Shown here: piece after piece, positions 54,101-64,000 of the stretch
Numbering within the stretch: position 1 is the first letter of the stretch
How the letters are laid out: each line of letters starts with the position of its first letter
From: Knoxdaviesia capensis
Lineage: Eukaryota > Ascomycota > Sordariomycetes > Microascales > Gondwanamycetaceae
Assembly: GCA_001510575.1 (NCBI GenBank)
Contig: LNGK01000007.1
Span: 1,978,151-2,042,150, forward strand
Direction of reading: 5' to 3'
Length of the DNA: 64,000 bases
The notes under the pieces: model-generated
Told to the model about the DNA's origin: nothing
Database searches by the model: none
What the model saw: only the letters and a program-made list of their open reading frames with translations
Program-made: the position numbers and the translations under genes

Positions 54101-55542
54101 CGAAGAACACAACATGCCTTACAGCGCACCCGCCGCGTGCCGAGCCCGCTTTTCCACTGACTTCACTCCGACTGAAGGCACTCCACTAGAGGCGGCACGT
54201 GAAGTTCCGCCTTGATCCGCCAGCTCGCTTTTCGCGGTTCCGTGGCCGGCGGCGGCGACACGTCCAGCGGTGGTCCCGTGCGCGCGGTTCAGGTTTCCCC
54301 GCCACTCGGGTGCGCCGCCGGCTCGGCTCTGACATAGCGCCCGGGGCGCAGAGATGACCCCCACCCCCCCGAACTATTAGAACGGTCGTGCTTTAGAGTT
54401 GCACCCGACGAAAGTATGCTGCGGCAATACAGGCCGGCACTGTCCGGGCGGGCGTGTGCCGGTGTATCATGTGTAAGTCCACCGGCAACGCCTGGGGCTT
54501 TACACTAGCTAGCCATCACAGGCACACCCCAACCCCCCATCGACCTGGCTTTCCTATCGATGAACATAGCCCCCCTCCCCCCCCCCGGCCGTTTCTCGCT
54601 CTCTGCCCGGAGAAAACCCGGTAGCCCCGGGTCATTCAAACAACCGAGAATGCGATTGGGGCCCGACATCGCCAAGAAAAAAACCCGCCCCGGGCGCATC
54701 CTACCACGTGTAGCCCGGAACACCCCCGCCCCACCGTGGAAGACGATCATCCCAAAATATGCTCTGTGTGCGTTTGCCAGGCCTCAGCATACCAGCCAGC
54801 TGGGAAGTCCATGCCGGCAGGGGCTTCCGGCCGCTCACGGCCCGGACTTCGCTCCACCCACACCGACAAACGCCGTGCCCGCGACCGTGCGCCGCCACAG
54901 CCCCCGCCCCTGCGACATGCTCGACATATATCAGACACCTTGGCCCAATCGACCGGGCAGTTCAGCGCGCAATACACACTTCATCCATACCCGATCCGGC
55001 GGGTGCTCGCCCTGCTCGTATTGCTTTCGTATCACTCCTGGGGAGTCACACCGCCATTTCCGGGCCGCTCTTGCGCAGAAGGTGCACAGAGGACCGCTTG
55101 AAGCGGCCCCTTCAACCTTGATCGCGCTCTAGACAACCTCACGTCCGGCCGGCCGCGGGGGGTGGTATTTTAGATTCAGCCTTAGAAAGAAAAGAGAGAG
55201 AAAGACAGTTCGTTATCTTCATTACTTTGTGAATATATAACAGGCTCATTTCGTCCCCGCCTAGTGTGTTACCACGAGAAGTGAACGTCCCGCCAATGTT
55301 TTGCTCGTTCCGAGTACCCGGAATGTAAGTGCGTGTGTGTGTGAGCTGTATGGAGTGCGTAAAAGCAACATGAAAAGCACTGCAAGGAAATATCAAGAAC
55401 AAATATTATAAAAAGAGAAAATACCACCCCGAATCCTAGTCGTCCAATTCCTAAATCTCATAATCTTCAGCAATCTGGTCCCAAAATAACAAGTCTCATC
55501 TTACCCTTACAACATCCCCCATTTCCATCATGCATAGCCCGT
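51148..55542. other. Gene-poor 4.4-kb region
   Basis: No protein with recognisable features on either strand; ORFs are short and arise from GC-rich stretches (for example 54560-55132 +). It holds the second 18-bp-period array and irregular G/C-rich sequence. The last ~400 bp (55140-55542) is AT-rich and is the 3' flank of the Arg/Ser-rich gene. Confidence 0.5.
53336..53389 (-). repeat. 18-bp tandem array (3 units), opposite orientation to the 50.2-kb array
   Basis: Units GAATCATGATAGAAACGT, AAATCACGATAGAAACGT and GAATCATGATACAAACAT lie directly in tandem. Read on the minus strand the unit begins TGATTCACG or TGATTTACG, close to the TGATTCATG core of the array at 50229. The two arrays therefore face each other about 3.1 kb apart. 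Confidence 0.85.
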
Positions 55543-58500
55543 TCATGTCGGCGTTCCCACCTTCATCTTCGACCCCGCCACCGACAGCATATCATCCACC
55601 ACATCAGCACCCACACCACCAACCTCAGGCCCGCACTCATCTGCCTGCACATGGTTCGCCCACTCCATCACGCGATACGCACCCTGCCCGCCCATCGTCG
55701 ACAGCCCCGCCATCTCCGACTTGCGCGGCGCATCCGACGCCAGCCGCGACGGGTCCGACATGCGCGCCTTCAGCGACGGCGGCGGCGGGCCCATCTGGCC
55801 CGGCCACTCCTGGCGCCGCATGTTGCCACCGCCCATCATTGACGGAGGCGGCGGGGGGACGCCGCCGGGCCACATGCCCGGAACCACCGGCGGTGCCATG
55901 GGCGGGATCGGCATGCCGTTGGGAACCATGACGTGCGGCGGCATCGCGTGCCAGCTGGACGCCGGGATGTGCACGCTGCCAGCAACTTCGGGGCCGTACT
56001 CGTGGCCCATCCGCCCCGGAGGACCGTGCGATTCAGGACCACCCCGCGGTTTGCGCGGAGCCTGCGCGTATCCGTCTGGATCAATCGTGTGTCTCCGGAA
56101 GAGAGACGGCGCGCCGCCCGGCTGCGAAGGCGGCGGCGGCGGGGGCACGCCCTGCATAGGGTGCGGGGGATGCTGCATGACCATGGGGATGGGCATGGGC
56201 CCTCCACCCGCCATGGAAATCGGCATTGGCCCGGCCTGGGACATGTGGCCCATATGTGGCGGGGGTTGCATTTGCGAGATGGGAATCGGGGGCGGCGGCA
56301 TCCCATGGGGAGAGAGCCCGTGTGGAGACATCATGTTCGCCATTGGCGGCGGCGGAGGAACCATGCCCGCCGATCCCGGAGGCGACATGGGACTGGCCGG
56401 CATTGCGCCGCCCCGGCTTTCAAACCGTCTTGCAAGTTGCTCGATGGACGGCGTTCTTTTGGTCCGGTTTCGGGACGGATTGCCACCGTAATCTCCCCCG
56501 ACCATGCTCTGGCGGTCGAACCCAACAGTCGACTGCGGGGGTGGCGGCGCGTGGGGAGCAACCGGGGGCGTCGGCGCATGCATGCGGCCAAAGTCCTCTT
56601 CGCCATAGCCACCACCTCCCTGGCTGTCAACCTCCTCGGGGTCATCATAGTATCGAGTGTCCTCATGCAGCACTGACGCCGGAGCGCGAGGCGGCTGGTT
56701 TTGCCGAGAGTGCATCATTGGCCTCTCATAACGGTCCTCAGCTCCAAGTCGTCGAGCCAAGTTATCATTTTGAACGTCATCGGCATGCTGTCCGCGCGGC
56801 CGGAACGGCATGTTCCCACCACGCATAGAAGCCTGTTGTTGCTGCTGCTGCTGGGCCTGCGATGGCGCAGTCTGTGAATATCTCCGGGGTCTGGGCACGC
56901 GATGGTCGCGGGGAGAGGAAGATAAACCACCCTCATACATATCACCACCTCCGCGCATGCCTCTCATCGGGGGGAAAGGCACTCCCTCCTCGAAATCTTC
57001 TTCGACTGGCTCAAAGGGAAACGCTTGGCACGCGCACGACTTCCAATGGGCTCCACAGGTGTGGCAATATTCAGCAGGGGGACGACTATATCGCTGGTTA
57101 GTTGCTTATCCAGTTCGCTCGCCAACAAACACAACAAGGACTGACTCACTCCATCATCGGCTGGCCAAACCGGCCCGGGTCGGCGTTTGAGCCGGTGTGA
57201 GATCTGCGGAGCGACGGGGCATATTCGCCTTCGCCATAGTACGACGACCGGGAATCCCTGTGTGGGGCAAATCGAGTTTGTTAGAGAAGAAGACAAACCA
57301 CCTTGTGCATATATAAATGGCATGGAATGAACTCACCGTCGAGGTGCATGTGAAGGCGCCTCATCAAAAGTCCCAGACCCGCCGGTCCACCGCCGGGGCG
57401 CCGCATCACTTGCCCGCCGACTAGTGCGCCGGGGGTTTGCCCCACCCCCGCTGCCGTACACAGCCGACCCGTCGGGCGACATGGCCCGCGGCGGCGACGA
57501 CACACCCCGGCGACGCTCCATGCCCGGGCCGCCCCGGAACTCGCGCGAGTGGCGCGACTCGTACGAGCCCCGGGCAAAGTTATGGCTCTCGGCCTCCTCA
57601 TCAATCGGCTGGCTAGTTTTGCGGAGATGGTGGTGCTGCGAGTGGCCGGAGAGTCGCGCGTGACGCGTTCCGCCACCGCCGCTCGGCCGCATGCCGTCGT
57701 CCATGTCGTACCTGCCGCCATCATAGTCATCCTCTTCCTCCTCTTCTTCAATGTCGCCATGGCCCGGCACAGGCGGCGCAGCGGGGACCTCGGGCGGAAT
57801 CTCCGGGCGGCGGTTGCCGTACTCGTTGCTCGGTCGGCGGCGGTCGTAGCTGCCCCGGCGGACGCGGGCTGACTCCGGCGTGCGGGAGAGCTCGTTCCAG
57901 GACTCCCCGCTCGCCTGTCCCCGACGGTGGCGGGCCGATGACGGCGGCTCTCGTTCGGTGTCACGCGAATGGTGAGACTTGCTGGAAAGCCCACTGACTC
58001 GTCGGTGGGAGGGTCGCCGCTTGGCCGTGTGCTGGTGGTCGGATTCGGAATCCGATGATGTCTCTGAGCCGGAGCCGGACTCGGAGTCGGAGTCGATCAC
58101 CGCCGACGAATTGTCTTCCCGGGTCTTGACCAACGATTTCGAGTTCTTCGATGCCTTCGACGGCTTGGATTGCTTGGACGATTTATCCGCCTTGGCCTTC
58201 TTGCTCTTACTCTTGCTCTTGGCGCTCTTCTTGGACTTGCTGCTCTTCTTGCCCTTCTTCCGGGCCTTTTCGTCCTCGGAAGACTCCTCCTCTGATGACG
58301 ACACCGTGGACTCTTCATCCGAGTCTTCCTCCTCCGACTCGGACTCGGACTCTTCCGAGTTTGATCGCGTCGACGGCGGGATTGAGGGAACTCGGAGGGG
58401 CACCGACTTCTTCTTCTTCTTACTTGGCTTGGTGGTGGCGTTACGGCTTTTGTTCTTAAGTGGGCTGGGCTGAGGTTTGCGAGCAGCTGGTGCCGGCGAC

Positions 58501-59558
58501 GACTCAATAGATATCGAGATGCTCGTGCTATCGGTGGCTTCTTCGACTTCTACATTGGGGAAAACGACAAGTTTATTGTTTTCCGATCTTCCAGACGGCC
58601 GGGCGCGCGAACGGCGCGCATCACTGTCGACCTCTCGGGTTTGGCTATTCTCGGTATCCCGGTCCGAGTCGAATTGGCGGCGGGAAGCGCGGGGAGTGCG
58701 GCGGTGCGGTTTCTCGCTTTCTTGGTCGCCCTTGTCATCTTCCTCGTCATCGTCATCGTCGTCGTCGTCATCGTCACGGTGAGATTTGCGGCTACGCATG
58801 GACGAGGATGAAGGGGAATGGGCGGCGCGACGGCGGCCCTTAACGGAATGGTTTCCGAGGGAAACTGATATTGCGGGAGACGACATGGGTGTGGCAGCAG
58901 AGTTCTGTCCGGCAATGGCGGCGGCAGCAGCAGCGAGGGCAGCGGCAGTTGTGGCTGAGCGGTGTAACGACGGTGAGCCCGAGCGAGAGTTGGAGTCGTT
59001 ATAATATGTCTTGTTGCGTCGAAGTGCCACAACAGCCGAAGAGGAGGCAACCTGGGTTGTCCCCAGGGTTGGATCATTCACGGTAGTTCCCATGACGGGT
59101 TGCGGGGCGCCACGGGGGCGAGCGGACAAGTGGCCGGCGTCGGACGGGTCGTTGTAGCCTCGGCGCTGGTGACGGTGATGTTTGTTGTTGTTGTTGGTGT
59201 TGTCTCTGGAAGCGTTGTCTTCGTCGTCGTCGTCGTCGTCGTCACTGCTATCACTGGGCTCGTTCTGTTTGGTGTGGCCTCCTCGCTTCTGGCGGTGGTG
59301 GGCCAAAGAGTACTGTTGTGCATCAGCAGATGAGGATGACCCTCCAGTAGTTTCCGAACGGTCAAGATGTGCAGAGTGTTCGTAGCTGACCACAACCCTA
59401 GAGCCTGACGAAGGGCTCGGGCTTCGACGGCTGCGACGTTGGCGTCGAGGCGTTTCGTCCAATAGCTTGTCGGCACCGGGTCGATGCTTGGATCCACTCG
59501 AGCCGTGTCTATGTCTAGCAGAGCGGCCATTACCAGCCACGGGCTCGTAACACTCCAT
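55543..59558 (-). CDS. Large disordered Arg/Ser-rich protein with a Cys cluster, function unknown
   Basis: Exons on the minus strand are 59558-57337, 57257-57150 and 57085-55543, giving 1290 residues. Introns are GTGAGT...CACACAG and GTGAGT...CTAACC...GATATAG. The N-terminal ~740 residues are low complexity: SR/RS-rich blocks, long Asp/Glu runs, and a Ser/Lys tract (KKSSKSKKSAKSKSKSKKAK). Exon 3 begins with RPPAEYCHTCGAHWKSCACQ at about residue 778: C-x2-C-x5-C-x-C, which could bind zinc. It is followed by an acidic-hydrophobic stretch and then a Pro/Gly/Met-rich tail with many PPPP and HGM/GMP segments. Such composition suggests an RNA-associated or condensate-forming nuclear protein, but this is inference. 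Two adjacent long ORFs that look like separate genes are joined by these splice sites. Confidence 0.75.
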
Positions 59559-62500
59559 GGCGTGTGGAGAGAGAGGGAGATAGGGCGAAGCAAAGGAGTG
59601 GGAGTGGGAAAGTGTGTGCCAGTTGGAGAGGAGACAATATGGAGAGAGAGAGGCAAAGGAGAAGGGGGAGAGAGAATGGAGTAGCTCAGCCGTATGCGGA
59701 TGATGTGTTCAACGCTGCAAGTCCGGTCCGAGATAGACAGCTGATATGAATCCGTCAATTAGAATCGTCTGACAACGCCCACATCAGCAGCAAGCAGGGT
59801 GTGTCTGCCAAGTCTTGACAGAAGACCTGGTCCCCAGGCCGACTTGGACGACGACAACTGGAGTGAATTGTGTTGGCAAGGAAGGCTGGGAGGGAAAAAA
59901 ATGAAAGGAAAGGAAAGGACAGTTAGGAGATATCTCTGCCGGTGTATGAGTGGAGAGGGTCGTTTCTCTCTCAGTGTGTTCCACAAGAGAGGCACAAATA
60001 AATGAAAACAGGACTACCGGAAGACGAGCACAAAAGAAAACACACTCGGACTCGATTCACGATCCGTCGCACGCTCTCTCGAGGTGCTGTACACTCTAAC
60101 CAGAGAAACACAAACACACAAGTCTCTTCCTGGTCACGTACGTCCACCACCCGAAAAAAAAAACGAAAAGAAGACGACTCGCTTTATCACCCAGCTAGCA
60201 CTGTATCTGAGATGTCCGTTGAGCCCCCTGGGCTATAACAACTCTCAACTTGTTCAGAATAATGGCGCCCCTAAGCACCTGCAGACACGGGCCAATTGGA
60301 GAACCAGTGGGAACTGGGCGCCAGATTGTAGTAACACCATCAGGGAGGAAAAAGAGGAGGGGAGGACAACGGGAGACAAAATTCAGATGAAAGGACAAAA
60401 CTGGAAGATTGGCAGAAAAAGCCCAATGAGAAGAGGGATGTCGGTGGGAGTGGAAAGAAGCACGAAAAAAAGGAGTGAGAAAATGCTTGGGGCAGCGACG
60501 TGTACCCCAACTCTTGTGATTGAGTGAGAATGAATGTATGCGTTGTTGCTGCAGTAGTTCAAGTCTGCGGGTGGTGGTGTGTGGTATGCGGTGTAGCCGG
60601 CCGGCCTGGGTGAAGGAGAGTCGAACAACAACACGAATGACAGCAGGTGACCGCCGAAGAACCAGAGCGGGAAGAGAGCGTCTGATGTCCAGATTGGAAC
60701 AAGATAAATAGTCAGGCAGAGTCGAGTGGTGCTATGTGTACACACAAGGGCCTATCTATACAGCATCGAATAGGAATGTTTCGAGTGTGGAGAGAGGAGA
60801 AAAATGTTGACAGAAGATGTGCGCGCGTGTGGAAGCTCGAGAAAGGAAAAGAGCGAACGGAAAGAGAGTGTGAGCGAGAGCCATGGGCGGCGAGAAACAA
60901 GGAGCGAAGGTGTCGGTCGGTCGACACTTCACGCTTTCGCTGTGTGGGGAGAAAAAGAGCAGCGGCAGCGAATCGGAAGCTTCCGTGCAAAGAAAAAAGC
61001 TGCAAAGCTACACCAAAAGCAAGAAGAGCCAGCACACACAAGTATCAGTATCTCCGTTCTTAGCTAAGAGCGTTGCATGTGCACGAGAAGTCAGATGAGG
61101 ACGTACAGCTGGACGGGGGCCAGCCCAGAACTTGTGAGCTTTGTGAGTGGGCAGACGAGCGTCGGGAGTGGATCTGTGGGGTCTTGATTCTGCCAATTGA
61201 GAGAGATAGGCGAATCGGACAGATAGCCAGACAGAGACGGAGGGCGAGAGTTATACCGGTGATGTGCGTGCTAGAGTCGAGCAAGAGCCACAGAACATAC
61301 ACACACACATACACACGATGTTATTGATAGGATGAGTGTGCTGAAGCCGACTGACGATGTCTGTTAGCAGGACGAACGTGGAGGAAGAAGGAGGGGAAGT
61401 TAGAAGTACCCATGAAGGTATATTAAGAATAGCTCCTCTATAGCGGTCTTAGTATCTCATAGATTGAACCCTCAGCACAGACATTATACAGGGGTATGAG
61501 CTGTTCTGAAGAGGGGAAGCCGAGATTCACTCACCCAGACCCAGCACACGATATTTGCCAGAGACAGACAGACAGACAGTAAGATGGAGAGGGAGGCTAG
61601 ACACGGGAATGGGGTTGGTAAGTACACACACCGTACAAATCATGCGAAACGGGTACTTACCACTCTAATCCTGGGAGAGAGAGTCCAATGCCGGAGCACG
61701 CGGCGCAGGGGGTTCGTGAAGATCACCATCCGCCACTCACTGCCCGCGTTAGCCACCAACCAGACCACAGACCACAGCTGGGCTCCCCGCTGAAAATAAG
61801 TCATGGCAAGTGATCTCACAGGCTTGTCGATGTTCTGGGGCTCCCTGGGCTGAGAGAGAGAGAGAGAGAGAGAGAGATTTCATCGGACCTGTCCTTTGCC
61901 CTCGTTTCTGTCACCCGGCCCGCACAGTAAAACATGGCCTTAGACCAGTCTCCAAGGGCTTATCCACAATGGGGTTAATATCCGGCCACAAATATAGCCA
62001 GCCAGACGTCGTCTGTCCTTTTTTTTTCTCGCTTTTTTTTTCTTTTCTTTTCTCACCCACCGCCCGCCCACTCTCTGTCTTCCTTTGCCCCCCACAAGAT
62101 CACCCAGGACCTTCTGACTGGCTCGGCCGCGATCTGCGCCCGCGCCATCAGCCATAAATACCCCCTTCTTTCTGAATCCTCCATTTATACCCGCGGTAAG
62201 CCAAAAAGAGACACGGCCGGCTTGCTGCAGGTGGGAGAAAACAGAAGAAAACTTGGTGGTGGTGGTGGTGGGTAATGGGGGAAGAGACATGCTTTGGGGG
62301 GCCGACAAACGCGGGTGGAAGCAGACCAGAGAGATAGAGAGAGGGAAACAGTAGAGAGCCCGAATATGTGCGTGAGTAGAGAGACAAGACACCCCGAGAG
62401 GACCAGAGGGACTGGGACAGCTCGTCGTATGTCTGTCTATGATTATGCAACCCCTGGGGCACACATATCAGATCAGGAGGGTGGACATGGGGGGATGGAA

Positions 62501-64000
62501 CCACTGCAAGACCTTGGGCTGGGAGCCGTCAAGCAAACGGGCGACATGGCAAAAGAAGGACAAGCGAACGGGCAGAGCGCACAGTCTAACAAACAAGTAA
62601 ACAGCTGAGAAGCCCGAAGCGAGCACAAAAAACGCCCTGACCAGCCACATGCAGCAAAGCCAAAAGGCCAGCAAATCCATCCAACGTGCATGGTGCAGTG
62701 CAGCAGGATACAGACAACAACTGCTACGTGCAGCAAGCAGGATTGGTGGTGGTGGTGCATGCTGCATCGATTGGGGGGAAGAAAAGGTAGGTGGTCAGTC
62801 GCTGCACAAATATATGCATTCACAAACACACACCATGCCGAAAGGGAACCGCCTGCAGCAAAGGAAAATGCCAACTTACCCATGTCTGTCCACTCTATTC
62901 AAAGCTTCATGCAACAAGTCAGCTCTGCTCTTCTGTCCGTTGTCCGCGTTGCCCCCGCTTCTTCGTGGAGTTTCCTTCGCTTCATGTCTCAGCCGGAATT
63001 TGCTCGCTGGAATAGCATCAGAATGACAACCCACGTTCCGTTCCGTTTGACCCCTCCCATTCGCTCATATGCTTCGGCCTTCGCCCTTGGTTCTCTCGCT
63101 TCGTCTTGCTGGGGGCCATGTGCCTTTTGCCTCATGCAATATGCAATGTCGTGGGGGAGGGGAAAGTCGTCCACGGTCTGTCCTATCCCATCTTAGGTCA
63201 ATACTGCATCCCACTCTTCTCCGTGCGTGGCAGACTGGCTTGTAAGTTGGAAGCTCTTACCTCTTTCTCCCCCCCCCAATGCGTTGACGTATCATTGCCC
63301 CCTTCAAGTGTGGAGATGCATCATTATCATCGCGTCAGGTGGTTTCCCCCCAGATTCCCACCGTGGTCGATATCTTTTTTTGCTCTAGCAATGCATGCGT
63401 ATCTCCTGTTTCTCGTTGTCGCTCCCTCGCCTCTTCCTGCTGCGTGTGGGACCGCCCGGATACTGTGTAAGTTAAACGCCTGTTTCTCCTTTGTTCCAGA
63501 ACCTGCAGGTATCCGAATCACTGAACAAGAGGGAGAGACCACCCTGGTACGAGCGAGACCACTGCGCCGTGCCAAGATGTCCAGGCCGGAAGCCGGTCTC
63601 TGAGCGCTTCGAGGCTTGCGAGACCTTTCTCCGGCCAGCTGTAACCGGAGCCGCGCTTTCCGACTGTCTGTCAATAGACGTAGGATAGCCGGCCAGGTCA
63701 GCTATCAAAACCACAGTCACGATTTCTCACCCTGAAAGAAATCACAGCCGAACATCCATCCATAAGCAGCGCAGCAACGCAAAGGAAAGCAGCGAGCGTA
63801 ACCCGAACTTTTCCTTCTCCACATCACCCACCAATGCTGAGGGGAAAGAAAGTACTCACCAAGATTGCCTTTTTAACTGCACAAGATCCAGCACTTTTCC
63901 ATTTCCAGAATGACAATGGTACCACAGCATGCATGGTCTTATGTGCTCTCAGAGGCACCCAGTCGGACTCTGGAATTTTCCCCCTCCCCTTTTCGCTTCC
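59559..64000. other. Gene-poor right end; upstream region of the Arg/Ser-rich gene
   Basis: No convincing coding gene. It contains a GACA run (about 61563-61579), a GA microsatellite (61852-61876), a short GGT run near 62255-62270 and several strong splice-donor-like sequences on the minus strand (near 61532, 61662, 62876 and 63860). One minus-strand interval (61791-61663) is bounded by good acceptor and donor consensus. These could be 5'-UTR exons of the gene starting at 59558 or a non-coding transcript. Coding translation across the candidate exons does not stay protein-like. The last bases show no recognisable gene. Confidence 0.4.
61852..61876. repeat. (GA)n microsatellite
   Basis: About 12 uninterrupted GA units in non-coding DNA. 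Confidence 0.95.

Noticed and set aside
62690..63196. 168-codon plus-strand ORF near the right end
   Set aside because: Random composition, no motif and no promoter or splice support.

Overview
The window looks like nuclear DNA of a filamentous ascomycete (Pezizomycotina). The genes carry short spliceosomal introns of about 60-110 nt with GTRNGT-type donors, CTAAC/CTGAC branch sites and YAG acceptors. The 5S rRNA genes stand alone rather than inside an rDNA unit. The recognisable proteins (two-domain phosphatidylethanolamine methyltransferase, PH-domain protein, DUF2415-type WD protein, ROG1-type lipase) have the architecture seen in filamentous ascomycetes. Gene density is low: eleven protein genes plus one 3' fragment in 64 kb, with several gene-poor stretches of 2-7 kb. 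I cannot name the genus. A Pezizomycetes-like affinity is only a guess, from the low density and the style of one lineage-specific protein.

Layout. 1-960 is the 3' end of an unidentified gene (+). 1448-5440 is a mitochondrial-type PPR protein (-), divergent from SRP68 (+, 6311-8465, three exons). Mitochondrial Hsp70 (-, 9297-11670, four exons) faces SRP68. Next come a DUF2415/WD-type protein (+, 13285-16080, four exons), an L-2-hydroxyglutarate dehydrogenase-like flavoenzyme with a mitochondrial presequence (-, 16773-18059), eIF3g/TIF35 (-, 20103-21191) and a PH-domain protein (-, 21990-25277). About 7 kb without a convincing gene follows (25278-32440). Then come a conserved-looking coiled-coil protein (+, 32441-33759, four exons), phosphatidylethanolamine N-methyltransferase CHO2 (-, 34805-37904, three exons), a lineage-type coiled-coil protein (-, 40381-42042), two intron-containing tRNA-Ala(AGC) genes (+), and a ROG1/DUF676 lipase (-, 43414-47643). 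47.6-55.5 kb holds an HNH-like pseudogene remnant, two diverged tandem 5S rRNA genes and two oppositely oriented 18-bp-period repeat arrays. A large disordered Arg/Ser-rich protein with a Cys cluster (-, 55543-59558, three exons) follows. 59.6-64 kb has no convincing gene.

Most genes are housekeeping: protein targeting and folding (SRP68, mtHsp70), translation (eIF3g, 5S rRNA, tRNA-Ala), mitochondrial function (PPR, L2HGDH-like) and lipid metabolism (CHO2, lipase). No biosynthetic cluster, autonomous transposon or defence system is visible.

The observations most worth checking are: the 5S pair with a compensatory helix change; the tRNA-Ala pair with introns of 62 and 26 nt; the inverted 18-bp-period arrays enclosing the 5S pair; a 10-bp motif shared between the SRP68/PPR intergenic region and a 13-bp inverted repeat upstream of eIF3g; and introns that are multiples of three without stops, which make uninterrupted ORFs misleading. 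Exon boundaries were worked out by eye from splice consensus, reading frame and family resemblance, with no alignment or transcript data.
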